Below the pieces are notes generated by a model. The model saw only the letters and a list, made by a program, of their open reading frames with translations, searched no databases and was not told where the DNA came from. Shown one piece after another: positions 23,120 through 37,243 of a stretch of DNA of 64,000 nucleotides (positions are counted from its first letter, which is position 1; every line of letters begins with the position of its first letter). The stretch lies in NCBI GenBank assembly GCA_033439795.1, contig JAUTDP010000004.1:2356001-2420000 (forward strand), written 5' to 3'. The DNA comes from Sordaria brevicollis. Its lineage: Eukaryota > Ascomycota > Sordariomycetes > Sordariales > Sordariaceae. Position numbers and translations under genes: made by a program.

Positions 23120-26100
23120 ATTACAAAATTATTCTTAATATATTAAAGAGGTATCCAAATATCCTAAATTTATTTACCAATTAAAGTAATTATAATATAT
23201 ATTTTCGTAATAAATTATAATAATATATACCCCTAACGAAAAGGCTATTGCGGTTAAGACTATTAAATTATTTATTACCGAAAGCGTTTAAATAAATAAA
23301 ATTTAAAAGAAGAATATATCTAACAAATTCGTAATCGAATAAATTAAATTTAATATTACGGATATACTTATTACTTTTAATATAATTATTTAATAAAATA
23401 ATACTTTTAAATATTACTCGTTTAATAATATTACGATCGGCACTTTTAAAGAGAAATAAAATACCTAATTACGCAATATTAATAAATTTAATCTAAGGGA
23501 TTACGATATTCCGGAGGATATAGATAAAACTATTACATTTTTTAACCAAAAAATTATTAATAAGTTCATTAATATTCGTTATATATTTAATACAAAGGAT
23601 TTATTTAATTTCCTATATATAAAAATTAACGCGATTGCGAAATATTAAGCCTAATATAATAAAAATCATTTAATTTTTATTTTCAAAATTCTAACGGCTA
23701 TAAATTAAAATTATTAAGAATAAAATAATAATAATATCCTATTAATAAATTTCGATACTTTTAAATCTATTATCGAAAACCTTAAAAGCGTATATATTAT
23801 TTTCAAAGAAATTAAATTGCGAATTATTTTAATTAAGGCTATTCTTTCTTAATAATAAAAATACTAAATTATCGCTATTAATTTAAATACTAATTTAAAA
23901 TAAATATATAAATACGCCGTTAATTTATTAAAATATTAAAAAAGCGCTAAAATAAATAATAAACGCTTCCGTAAAGATTTACGCAAAGAACAAAATAAAA
24001 ATATATTCTTAACACGCCAATTATTAAAAGCCCGTAAGAATAAGGATCTCGATTTCGAACCGGACGATTATAAAATTTTACGTTATAAAAACGCTATATT
24101 ACGTAAAAAGAATTATAAATTCTAAATCCAATTTATTATACTATATTAAATTATCGATTATTCTAATAAAAGAATTTAAAATAATACCCCATTTAACGAT
24201 AATTAAAATAACGACTTATTTAATAATAAAAAGGCTTAAAATAATACCCCGTTTAACAATAATTATACTAATAAATAAAATACCCTTTATAAATAAAAAG
24301 ATAATTCCTTAATTAAGGGCTACTTTTCCTATCTCCACTTCTTTACTAAATAGAACGAAACCCGTCGCAACCTAATTAAAAAAGAGAAAGAATTCGCTAA
24401 AATTAAAAATAACCTAATAATTATAAAAATCTAAGCTAAAGAATTAAAAAGAATAATAATTACCTAAGACAGTAATATAATTAATTTATATATTATAATC
24501 GCTATTCTAATTAAAAAGAATATTAACTTTTATAAAAAAAATATTAATTTCCGTAAGAAGAAAATCGCCTTCCTAATTCCCGAGAACTTCGAACGCTACG
24601 ACTATATCGATTATACCGACCGTAATGAAGATAATAACGAAAAAGGCCGTCGTAAAGAAACCCCTACTACCGATTTCTCTATAATTAGCCGTAAACGTTT
24701 ATTAATTAAAGAGAAAAACCCGCCCTATTTTTATAATAAAAGGGATAAAGATATTATTACCTTTAATATTTAATATTACTATATTTTTAATAAATTTAAA
24801 TTGAACGCCGATTACTTCTCTAATAACGAAATTAAGAAAATATATATCGAAAACCGTACCGCTAATAAAACTACCTAAAACCTCGAACCCTACTTCGCTA
24901 ATAGCCCTTATAATATTAAAACCTTTAATAAATTATTAATCCATTTATATATTAAATATTATAATTATAATTATAAAGAAAAAGCTATTTATAAATTTAA
25001 TAATTTAAAATTCGAAATAAGCGGTAATTTTTAAGAATTCCGTAATAAATTCGTTCGTTTAGTTGGAAAATATAGTCGCCCGTCTAATTTATAAAAGTAA
25101 AAATTCAATTAAAAACTCCCCGGTAATATTTAGAACGTATTTTTTTAAAAATATAAATAAAAGGATATAATTTTTAATTAATATACTTTAATAATTAAAA
25201 AGGCGGTCGAAATTAATTAACGTATTTTCCGTAATAATAAAATTAAAAAGGATAATAAAAATAAGGATAAAAATACTTCCTCTTTTTCGAATTTATTTAA
25301 TAAAATTAAAAATTCTAATAATTCTAATAAAAATTCTAATAATATTATTAATAGTAATACTAATATTAATAATAGTAATTGAAGTAATTCCTATCGCGCC
25401 CCTAATATAATTCGTAAGGAGGCCTACAAATTATTCGAAGAAAATAAATATTTCGTATATAAAGAGATTAAATACTGTTTTTATAACTATTTTAACCGCT
25501 GTAATAATAACCCTAATTATATTAACGAATTCATCGACTACTACAATCGCAAAAATAAAAAAGACAATAAACCGGCCGATAATAAAGCGGAAAATTAATT
25601 ACCCTAAGAATATTAAATTCCTTCCCAAGGATTAAATTAATAAATACTTATTTTAGAAAGAATTTAAAAAAAATACTATTAGAGAAAATAAAGGTAAATA
25701 AAGGATTTTTAAAAAACTATTTAAATAGGCTAACTTTAATTACGTCCTATATTATAATAAATAATAATGAAAAAACTTTATTTACGAATAATATACTTAT
25801 TAATTCGAGAGTAAATAATAATATTTTTATAAATAAGGACTTTATAAGTAATATAATAAAATAAAGAGTAGAAAAATTATACGGGTTCTAACCATACGCC
25901 GTAGGAAATTATACCGAATAATATAGTAAAACGATTAATTAATATTTAAAAGGATTAATTAAAATATAAGGCTAGAAATTTAATAAAAAGGTAATAATTA
26001 TTATTAATTCGGGCTATAACGTTATCCTAAATAAATATTAATTAAAGAAATATAAAATCCTAATAAACGTTACTAATATTAAATTAATCTTCGATAAAAT

Positions 26101-26748
26101 AATTACTATTCTTTCGGCATTTAATAAACGGATTTCCAAATTCGAAGCCCTTACTAATATAATTCCCTTACCGTCGCCCTTAATAAAATATAACCGATTA
26201 ATTAAATTCTTTAAAAAATTTAAAAAAAAACCTATTCGACTAAAAGAAAACGAGAATTTAATAAAAATAAAACGCAAATTAATAAATTAACGCGCCCTAT
26301 AATAAGAAAACGATAATATAATACTTACGTAATATAAATATATTAAAATATTCGAAACCGAACGAAAAAACGATCCCTATTAAAAAAAAACGTATATAAC
26401 CGATACCGATTAAAACGTAATAATATAAAATAATATAAATACTATAATAACTTCGCTATCGTTAATATTAACGTTTTTTTTATATTTATTAAATAAAAAT
26501 ATATAAGAGTTATTAACTTCTATAAATTCGACCGATTTATCGACGACCGAAAAAGACAAATTCTCACCGAAAATAAAATAGAATTATATAAACGAACTAA
26601 AAAAAAAGTCCCTAAATACGCCTATAAATATTTAAACGTATTTAATAAAAAGGAATTTAATATTTTATTGGATTACTATATTAGTAATTATAAAATTAAT
26701 TTAATAAATAGAACGAAACCCGAAGACTTTAATTATAATCCATTATAC

Positions 26749-27507
26749 GAGGGCTGCCGCCCCCGTACCCCCGCAAAATTTGCCTGCGGCAAATTTTACC
26801 TTAGTACTCCAAAGGGGCAGAATTCTACTTGAAGCTCCGCTTTAACGAAGGTTTTGAGATGTACTATAGGTTTATTTATTATAATAATTATATATTATTT
26901 TTTACCTTTTTTTTCCTTTATTATTTTATTATTATTTAATTATTATTTTATTATTATTTTCATTATTATTTTTATTATTTTTTTTATTATTATTATTAGA
27001 ATTTACTATCCCTCCCCCCCCCCCCCCCTCCCTTTCTAGCGGCTAGATTTATTTTTATTTTTTTAAAGTGCCGGGTAGGCGAGAAACCTTAAGGACTTAG
27101 TAAAATTTTCGAAAATTTTCCTTCGAAATTCCATCCGTCGGTTTTTTTTTTCAAAGCCGTTTTTATCGGCCGGCAGGCCAGCTACGGTCACGTGAGTGGT
27201 ACCATTGTACTCGTCTCAGCTTACTCATCATTTTGGTACCCACTTTGTTTTGATAGGACCCACTTTCAAATGCCAAGCCCTAAGCGAGCTTGGTGGATAG
27301 GGATAGGGGGTTTAATCCAGCTAATTGCAGGTCGAGAAACTTTTTCCAGCTAATTGTAGGTTGAGAAATCGCGGGTAAACTTCGGGAAGATTAACGTAGC
27401 AATGATAGGGGTATAGGTCTTATTATAGAAGAAGCTCCGCCAACGCTCTGCTCACTCCGTGTTTATTCAATACTTCTTTCTTAAGACCCGTTGAAGCGGA
27501 GCTTCAA
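26749..27507. mobile_element. Unidentified 759-bp insertion inside the reverse transcriptase relic
   Basis: The host frame reads N-P-L-Y up to 26748 and resumes with K-I-S-I-N at 27510, so the insertion is exact, with at most a 2-bp (AC) duplication. It starts GAGGGCTGCCGCCCCC and ends CGTTGAAGCGGAGCTTCAA (27489-27507). An inverted copy of that end lies 80 bp inside the left edge (26829-26847, one mismatch). It also has a GCAAAATTTGCC/GGCAAATTTT palindrome (about 26775-26800), a TA-rich microsatellite-like centre and a C-run near 27010-27030. Unlike its host it has little RIP damage. No ORF of note: probably a non-autonomous DNA element or an insertion of two elements. Family unknown. Confidence 0.7.
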
Positions 27508-28742
27508 ACAAAATATCAATAAACGAATTAAAAATTTACCGGAAATACATTAATAAAATATTAATTAAAAGGTTTATCGAAAATAATTCGGCCCTATAAG
27601 CGGCGCCCATCTTTTTCGTACCTAAAATTAATAATAAATTAAAATTCTATATAAATTATAGGAAATTCAACGCTATTATTCGAAAAAATAAATACTTATT
27701 ACCCCTTATTAACGAAACTATCGCCCGAATTAATTAAGTAAAAATCTTCTCAAAAATAAATATCTAATAAATATTTTACCGGATATATATATACCTAAAC
27801 GACGAGGAATTAACGATATTCCGAATAAAATACGGCGCTTATAAATATAAAATCCTACCCTTCGGATTAATTAATAATCCGTCTACTTTTTAATAATATA
27901 TTAACGAAATTTTAATAAAATATTTCAACGATTTTTATAGCGTATATATCGATAATATTCTTATTTTCTCAAATAATTTAAAAGAATATAAAATCTGTAT
28001 TAAAAAGGTATTAACGAAATTAAAGGCGGCTAACCTATAAGCGGATTTAAATAAATACGAATTTTACGTTAAAAAGACTAAATTTTTAAATTTTATTATT
28101 AAAATTAATAGCGTATTAATAAATCCCTAAAAGATCGCCATTATAAAGGATTAGTAAGTCCTAACTAATATACGAGGGATATAATCTTTCCTAAGCTTTT
28201 ATAATTTCTATAAGCGCTTTGTTAAAGATTATAATTAAATAGCGAAACTTTTAATAATTATAATTAAAAAAGGAGAAATCTTTAATTAAAATAAAAATTA
28301 TTAAACTACGTTTAAAGAATTTAAAAATCGTTTATTATTAACGCTTATCTTAACTTATTTCTAATATAAATACCTAATATGTATAAAAATGGACGCATTT
28401 AATAAAATAATAGTTAATATCTCATTATAATTAATCGATAATAAATAATAACCAATTACCTTTTATTTAAAAATAATATATAATATAAAATACAATTATT
28501 TTATTTATAATAAGGAATTAATAATTATTATTAGAGCTTTATAATATTAGAAAATTAAATTTATTAATTTATATAAACCCTTTTTAATTTTAACGGATAA
28601 CGAAGCTTTTAAATAATTTAATATTAAAAGACTCTTAAACCTACGATAAGTTAAGTAGGCCGAGTTTTTATCCTAATATTATTTCGTTATTTTTTACCGG
28701 CTAAAAAAGGAAAATAGTATAATAAACGTATTATTAAAGAAG

Positions 28743-29170
28743 AGAGCGTCAACTCGCACTGTCACTAATGTTAACGCACACTATCACTAATTTTTTTAGA
28801 CTTTTTGAAAAGTTTAAGTATAAGACCTAAACAAGTTCAAAAAAAATTATGAAAAATCTTAGTAAAATCTTCAATTTTCACCGTATTTTTTAATACTCAT
28901 TATAGTATACTAAGCGCCCGGACCATCGAGAGACTATTCGAAATATTCTTTTCCAATATTTTCTTCTTTTTAAAAAATAATTTAAAAGATTTTAAGGTTA
29001 TTCAACGCCAAGCCTTTGGGATACGTATACTAGAAAATTCAGCAAAAATCAAGCTTCTAAACGGTATTAAAAACGCCTGCCTAAACCCTTATCTTATAGG
29101 TTTCTCCGGACTTTGAACTTTTGAGTGACAGTGTGCGTTGACATTAGTGACAGTGCGAGTTGACCTCCTC
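28743..29170. mobile_element. 428-bp MITE, Mutator-like (MULE type)
   Basis: Long terminal inverted repeats: after the first 5-6 bp, GTCAACTCGCACTGTCAC continues for ~40 bp and is mirrored at the right end up to 29163, with few mismatches. It is flanked by the 9-bp direct repeat TTAAAGAAG (28734-28742 and 29171-29179), a target duplication length typical of Mutator-like elements. Removing element and one repeat restores the retrotransposon frame (L-L-K-K-V-K-D). It has no coding capacity, and RIP damage is slight compared with the flanks. Confidence 0.85.
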
Positions 29171-31062
29171 TTAAAGAAGGTAAAGGATTTAAAGAGTTAA
29201 AAAGCGAAGTAAAAAGTATAAAAGACCCTCCAAATTTTTAAAAATTTTAATAATAATTAAATAATATAGTTTAATAATATAATTAATAATATTAATATAG
29301 TTTACGTATTAATTATATCTTAAGTATAGTTATTATAAAAATTAACCCTAAAATCGTAAAAAGAATTCGAAAAGAACGATTAGAAGGCTATTTATTTATA
29401 GATCGCCTTATTTTCGAAAATAAAATATACCCGGATTTAGAAATCTATCGAAATATAATTAAAAGGGGGGAAAACGGGTATCGATTTATTACCGATAAAA
29501 TTCTCACCCGTTTTAATGAATTTATTATACTATCTAATACCTTAAAAGCCCAAATTATTTACGAACTATACGTAAAAATTACTACTATTTATTTAGGCCG
29601 AAATAAAATAAAACGCTTAATATTTATATAATATTAATAGTTAAGAATAACCGGTAATATTGATTATTTCGTTACTAATTATATAATATATTATACTTCG
29701 AAAGTTCCTTAAGATAAAACCCCCGGTAAATTAAAGCCTATTTTAACGGCTTAATATATTTAATAAAATTTAATTATAAATTTCAAAATTATATCCAAAG
29801 ATAAATAAAGATTCGATAACGTATTCGTAATAATAAACCGATTAAATAAAGTATTATAAATTATCCCTTATTTTATAATAATAATAGCCCGAAATATAAC
29901 CCGTATATATTACGAAGGCTTTTATTATATTTATAAATTACTAAGCGAAATTATTTCGGATAAAAGCCCCCAATTTATATCGGACTTTATAAACGAATTA
30001 ATTAAAATTCTACATATTAAATAGAAATTAACTTCTTTAGAATATAATTAAATTATAAAGTAAATTAAAATTATAAACGAATACTTCGAATAATATTTTT
30101 ATCCTTTCGTTAATTACTTTTAAAATAATTAATTAAAAATAATCCCGGTAATAAATATAATATAAATAGGAATATTATATAATAATTTAAATAAAATATA
30201 ACCGTACGAAATATTAAAAAGATTTTTAATACCCGGAATATTAAATTAAAAAGTTCGAATTAATTTTAACGGCGTATAATTAATAATTAAAGAGAAATTT
30301 AGTTAGGAAAACGTATAAAGTTTAATAAATCGGATCCGAAAATATATAAATAAAATAAGAAAATTTATTATTAAAATTTAAGAACGGATAATTAAATAAT
30401 TAAATAAATATCGACGCGTCCCGAATTTTAAACCCAATAATAGAATATTTATTATTAAACGGAGCGAACTTATAAATTAACTAAATTATAAATTTAATTT
30501 TCCTCTAACGAATTAATATTTTAAAATTAAAGAAAAATATAACTATTTATTCAAATTAAAAATACTAAAGGGTTAAAAAAGAATAAATATCTTTTATATT
30601 AATAAATTTCGGAAATATCCTAATAATTTATTACCTAATTAAAAGTTAAAAGAATTAATAAAGGAATATATAAAAAACGATATCGAATAAAAAGTAAAGG
30701 AAATCCTAATTTCTCGAATATATTTTAATAAATTCTAATATTAAATAAATTAAGAAGGATATAACCCGGACCCAAAATTCTACGACGTTAAGAATTTTAA
30801 AAATTTATTTAAATTCTTAAAAGTATATTACGAAATATACTTTAAATATTTAAAGCCGCCTATATATTTAAAGGAATAATTATAAAAAGTTAAAATAGAA
30901 GAATTCGATAAAAATTATCTAGAAAATAACGTCCCTTTAAAGAAGGGTACGAAGAAATTAAAGAAGGTAGTAAACGCTAAGAAATAAAGGACCCACTTTA
31001 TATATAATAATAATTCTAATATTTCGAAGATTCGGGGCGAATTTTTTTCGAAGGGGGGGTAA

Positions 31063-31327
31063 TATTATAATACTAGCGGATAGGGTCCCTATTAGGGCCC
31101 TATTTAGCGGACCAATTATCGTTTAGGCAATTACCCTAATAGAAGTTGACCGTACCAACGCACGTAATTGCGTGCCACCTTCGTAGGTCGCCCGCGCCCA
31201 AATATAAACCCTAGCGCGGGGCGCGCCCTTTACTCGTTTTCTTCTTTTCTTCTTCATTTTATAATTCTACAATAGACCTAGATTCAACGTATTAAACTTA
31301 TCTCTCGTAACCACGTCGCTCGTAACA
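31063..31327 (+). repeat. 3' LTR of element 3
   Basis: It begins TATTATAATAC, which is exactly the RIP product of TGTCACGGCGC in the 5' LTR. Its outer end (CTCGTAACA) is unmutated and followed by CGTAG. Confidence 0.94.
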
Positions 31328-31332
31328 CGTAG

Positions 31333-34300
31333 TAAATTTTAGGAGGTAATCGAACCCGAATTTATTAAAATTCTATTTAGTAAATTAATTAAATAATTTA
31401 TTACCTTCGATTTATTTAAGTAAATAATTAATAAATATAATAACGTCGATATTATAATTTAAATTCGTCGTAAATTCGAGGATTTAAAAATAGGTAAAAT
31501 AAAATAGTTTAACTTTGAGGATAAATTCGTTATTATTATCGAGCGTTATTAATTTAATAATAATATAAAGATTTATTACCTCCGTTAACGTTTAACCGAA
31601 TACTTTTATAATATTATTGCCCTATAGCGCCCTTAATTTAAGGATAATAAATTCGACGAATAATTCGAAATAATTTACGATTTCGCTAAATAATTCGAAT
31701 AGAAAGATTAACATAATAAAATCGCTAACCCCTATTATAAGTTTAATATTAATAATTTTATTACCGGCTTTAATTCCGCTTTTAATAATACGAACGGTTC
31801 TATTTTCGAATTTACTATTAATAAGGGCGGTATTATTATAGATTTCGATTTTATATCCGCCTTTGACGTTTAAATTTTTTATATAATCGATAATGATGTA
31901 TTTTAATATTGTATAAAAATCGGCGCTTATACCTATTATAATCGTAAAGGCTATTTTTCCGCCGAGTATAAGGGTTGTATTTGGTTTAAAAAGGAGGTAT
32001 TTGAGTATAAATTATATAAAGAGAGAGAGAAGGAGAAGAAAGAGAAGAAGGATAAAAAGGAAAAAGAGAAAAATAATAATAATAATAGTAATTAATAATA
32101 ACGCCCTATTTAGGGCTAATACGGATATAATTAATATAATTACTATAACGTTAACGCTATAAATATTCCCGCCTTTAGTACCCCGGCTTTTAGTTATTTT
32201 ATATTATAATAATAATTTATTTATTATTTTACCCTTATATACCTTTACGGCTTCGTAAATCCGGTTATAAATAATAAGAACGGTTTTATTAACGGTTAGG
32301 GAAATATATAGCCTCTTATTTAAATTATAATTAGAAATTAACGTTTATTAAATATAAATAAGGAGGAGGATAATTAAAGAATATTTTTATAATTAAATTT
32401 AAAATTATTAAAATTAATAAATCTTTTATAAATAGCCGTTATAAATACTTTAATTTATTAAATCTTTCTATTTACTCATTTTATAAACCGCGTAAAATAT
32501 ATTATATTATATTCGTTAATAGCGGTTATACCACTCTAGGGTTTATTAACCGTTGTTTCGTTTTACGTAATAATCTCCTAATTTTTAAATTTTAATTCTT
32601 TAAATTCTTATATTTCGTTAATAATTAAACGAAAGGGAGTATTATATATTTTAATTGCTTAATTATAAATACCGGTATATATTACGAATTTATCGATTTC
32701 TTTATTTATAATTTTATAAAGGATAATTTTATTATTTTCGGATATCCGTAATTAATCTATTACGCCCTTAATATCGATTAATTTAATAATCGCCTTATTT
32801 TCGGCTCTACTTACGAATAATACGGTTATTTTCTTTTAAAAATACCCCGCTACCTATATTATATACCGTTATTATATAAATATAATATTAATACGCCTTT
32901 AATTATTATTTTTAGCGGCGTACCTTCTATTATTATTTTTAAGAATTCCTTTAGGACGTAATTAATATATTAGAAACCTTCCGTTTTAAACGTCTTCGAT
33001 AAAGGAGAATTTAATACCCCCGCTTTACCGTCGGAAACCGTTCGCCGGATTTCTATTTCCGCGATTATAAAATGCGCCGTTCGTTAACGTTTTAATAAAT
33101 TTAAATAAAGGGTCGCTAATAAAATAAGCGCGGTCTTTATTAATAAAGTTATTAGTAGTTAAATTCTTATATTAACGGTTATAATATATTATTACCCCCC
33201 TCCCCTATTATATATAGTCTTTGCGCTATATTATTTAGCCGGAAGAGTATATACTTTTTTCCCCGATTATTAAACGTTAGTCCGCTTTTATTATATCCTT
33301 AAAGGACCCTTCGATTTAGCTAATATTAAAGAATTCTTAATAATTATATTTAATTAATTCGCCGAAAAATATAAATTTTAAATTATTTATATAATAAAGG
33401 TAAATATAGTAAAAAATATTTAATGTATAATAGATAAAGATAAAATAACGGAGGAAAAAAGTGCCTTAGCCCCGAATATAATTAGCGATAACCTTACGGT
33501 TAATATAATTAAAGATATTATAAATAGTAAAATAATTTATTATAAAAAGTTCTTCGGTAATAATTATTATATTTAAATTAATATATTTTATAATATTAAA
33601 AGTAAAGAAATTATTAAAGTAATTAAAATCTCCGCTTCAATTATACTTATAGGCGATATTTCCGATTTTTAAATTTATAAAGAAATTATTAACCGTTACT
33701 TTACTATTAATAATATTAATATTAATAAAATTATATTTAAAAATATTATTAAATTCTACGAAAAAGTAAATAAACTTTTAAAGACCGACGTATAAATTTA
33801 ATAAAAATTATTTCGGTAATATTAGTAATAAACGAATAATTTCCGTTAAAAAAGTGCCGATACGTTACCCCTTAACTAATTTTATAACCTTAAATTCGAA
33901 TTTAAATTTAACGCTATACTACTTACTTCCTATAATCGTATTTTTAATTTAAAAGAATTTAACGTTATTAAAAAATAAATCGATAATAATTTAAAAAAGA
34001 AATTTATCCGCCCATTGTAATTAAAAGCCTCCGCTCCCGTATTCTTAATTAAAAAGCCGGGAGGAGGAATCTATGTTTATATTAATTACCGAAGTATTAA
34101 TAACGTTACCCTTAAATCCCACTATCTATTCCCGTTTATTAAAAAAATATTCGACGTTATTTATTACGTTAAAATTTTTATTAAATTAAATATTATTACT
34201 ACTTTTAATTAAATTTATATTAAAGAAGGTTACGAATAGTTAATTACGTTTATAATAAGGTTCGGGTTATTCGAATCCTTAATTATACTTTTTGGCCTTT

Positions 34301-37243
34301 AAGGCGCCCCCGGCGCTTTTTAAAATTATATTAATAATATTTTATATAATATTTTCGACGTTTATACAATTACCTCTTTCGATAATATCTTTATATATTC
34401 TAATAATAAGAAGGATTACGAGCGATATATTAACGACGTTTTCGAATATTTAATTAAAATTAATTTAAATATAAATATTAATAAATATAAATTCTATACG
34501 AAATATACGAAATACTTCGGTTTAATTATTATATTAAACGGTATCGAAATAAATTTAAATAAAATTAAAGCCGTATTCGATTAAGCGCCCTTTTAATTTA
34601 AGAAATCGCTCTAATAATTCTTCGGCTTCGCGAATTTCTACCGGCGTTTTATTAAAATATTTTTAATAATAATATCCCCGTTATACGAATTAATAAAGAA
34701 AAACGTATTATAGTTATAATTTAACTGTTATTAATCCGCTTTTAATATATTAAAGAAAGCTTTTACAACCGAATTTGTATTAAAGATTTATAATTAAATT
34801 AAAAAGATTATAATCGAAATAAATATATTTAATTAAATAATAGGGGGTATATTTTTATAATATAGCGACGATGGAATTTTATACCCAATTATATATTTTT
34901 TAGTAAAATATATAGCTTAAGAGTATAATTATAATATTTATAATAAAGAATTTTTAATTATTATTAAAGGGTTAAAGGAGTGGTAGCCCGAATTTGAAAG
35001 AGTATAATAATTATTCGATATTTTAACGGATTATAAAAATTTAAAGACCTTTATAATTAATAAATAATTTATATAATAATATATATGCTAATTATAATTT
35101 TTATTATATTTTAATTTTTAAATTTAATATACCCCGGGATTGAAGAATTTACGCCCTAATACCTTTAATAGGAAGCTTAATAATATCCCCGCGGGTATAG
35201 AAGACGAACGCTTTGCCGTTTATTAATATACCCTTTTTTAATTTTTATAATTCGTAGACGGTTACTTTAATGAAAAAAATTTAGCCTTTTATTATTCCCT
35301 TTCCTTAATGAATAATTACGAAGATAAATCGATTAACGATATTATTTTAAATAATTATAAAAATTCTGTATTCTTTTAAGAAGTGGTCTTTACTTTAAAT
35401 AATTTAAATAATCGTAATTAGTTAATTTCGATTTATAAAGTCCTTCATAAAGCTTTTAACGAATATTAGGTTATTTTTAACGGTATTATTAAATAGCGTA
35501 ACCGTATAATTATCGACCCTTATAATAAAAAATTCCAATTGTAATTAATTAATTACTAATATAATTCGCTTAACGCGGGTTATTTTAATTATAATATTAC
35601 GTACGAATTCTTATTTTAAGAATTTTATTAAAAGGGTATAATTAACGACGTACATATATTCTATAAAGTTTGCCTACTTTATATAAAGATTAAATTCCTT
35701 AAATGTAGTTCGGCCGGTCTTTTTAAAACTTTATTCGTTATATTAACTCCTTAAATTTATATTTCCGTCGATTATATTATTCCGCTCCCTAGTAATTTCT
35801 ATTTTAATTAAAAATTTAAATATATTTATATTATTATTAATTAATTAATAAAAATATAGTATTTTATATTAACGGTTATATTATTAATAAAAAAATTAAC
35901 CGAATGTTTTATCGATTACGTTTATTACTTTTATAACTTTTTAAATTCTATCTTTTCGGATAGAGGTATTTAATTCGTATCGCGATTTTAATCCTCCTTA
36001 TATTAACGTTTAAGTATTACGCGTATTTTAACCTCCGCTTTCTACCTTTAAACGAATATTTAAACCGAACGTATTAATATAGAGATAGAATAATATTTCC
36101 GATTATATATTAATTGGGTATAAACCGATTAGGTTAAATAATTTCCTTTCGTAAAATTCGCTAATAATAATATAATATCTTTATTAATAAATTTATTACC
36201 TTTCTTTACTAATTATAATTATTACCCCTATATAAATATTGAATTTCGTAACCCCTTACCGCTAATATTATTATTTATATAATTAAAAGAATATTATAAA
36301 GCTAACGAATTCGCCGATTACTTTTATAAAATTTGGGATTTTATAATTTAATAAATTAAATGTAATTAAAATTAATACGAGGAGAATATTAATAAAAAGC
36401 GGGTCGATTTAATAAAATATAAGGAAGGGGATATTATTTTATTTAATACGTCCAATTTAGTTAACGGTCGTTTATATATTAAATTCTCCCTCCGTTAAAA
36501 AGAATTATTTAAAATCTTAAAAGCGGATTTATATACTGTTAAATTATAATTATTTAATAATATAAAATATTTGCCAATTTTCTACGTTTCGATAATTTAA
36601 TATTAAACCGGTTAAAGTCTCCCCGGTTAAATCGTCGATTCCGACGTTTGCGTTAACGAAAATAGAATTATAATCCGTATTAACGATTATAAAAAATATA
36701 TTAAATAAGGATTCGATAAATTATTAAATATTAAGTAAAAAGGAGAAAACCGTTATTAATATTATTTAATTAAATAGAAGGGCGATTATAACCCTATTTA
36801 GAAGAAGGTTAATAATGTTATCGATTATAAAGTACGCTTTTAGGAATTTTATTACAATTACCTTAATAAATTAATACCGCCCTACGTTAAGGAGCTTTTT
36901 AATTATTTTGAATATAAAGGAAAGGACCCAATAACGGACCCCGCTATTTATAATAAGTAATCTAACGCTAATATTAAGCCCCGCGCTTTACGCCGCCGCT
37001 CCGCCCGTTTAGCGTAACGATTCGCTATTTTTAAAACGGAGTTATCGCTAACCGAGAAGGAGGTAGAGGAAGGATTTATAGAGGTAATAATGAAGATTAT
37101 ACGATTTTTAATAAATAAATAATTTAGGATATAACCAGCGTTATAGTTGGAAGTATTTAATAAATTAATAAAAGATTCTAAATTATAATTATATATATAT
37201 ATAAATTTTTCTAATTCTACGAATTTTTTTTAAAGGGGGATAA
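31333..37243 (+). pseudogene. RIP-destroyed gag-end and pol of element 2
   Basis: It continues the interrupted element. A charged Lys/Glu run (GAGAAGAAGGAGAAG type) near 32015-32075 ends the gag-like part. Reverse transcriptase reads FDNIFIYSNNKKDYERYIND near 34380-34440, followed by NININKYKFYTKYTKYFGL. Integrase near 35840-36180 reads FSDRGI-FVSRF and a TNI-TERIN block (the known TDGQTERxN pattern). A chromodomain relic follows at about 36740-36840, where Trp codons have become stops. All frames carry stops. Confidence 0.85.

Larger units (their letters stand above)
23120..31062 (+). pseudogene. RIP-destroyed gag-pol of element 3, with two later insertions
   Basis: Order on the plus strand: gag-like region (23.2-25.6 kb); aspartic protease relic INSGYNVIL near 26005; reverse transcriptase (NPLY up to 26748, then KISINELKIYREY from 27510, and YSVYIDNILIFS near 27940-27975); RNase H (near 28.4-28.6 kb); integrase (DNVFVIINRLNK near 29815, DKSPQFISDF near 29960); chromodomain (ILISRIYFNKF and EGYNPDPKFYDVKNFKN near 30695-30810). 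Frames are broken by many RIP stops. A 759-bp element splits reverse transcriptase and a 428-bp MITE splits the RNase H-integrase linker. Confidence 0.85.
22855..31327 (+). mobile_element. Ty3/gypsy LTR retrotransposon 3 (chromovirus), nested in element 2
   Basis: 265-bp direct LTRs (22855-23119 and 31063-31327) with TGTCAC...ACA ends. The 5-bp target duplication CGTAG lies at 22850-22854 and 31328-31332. A polypurine tract GAAGGGGGGGTAA precedes the 3' LTR. Plus polarity is set by protease, reverse transcriptase, integrase and chromodomain relics in that order. The span is 8473 bp; removing two later insertions (759 and 428 bp plus TSDs) leaves about 7.3 kb. Confidence 0.95.
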
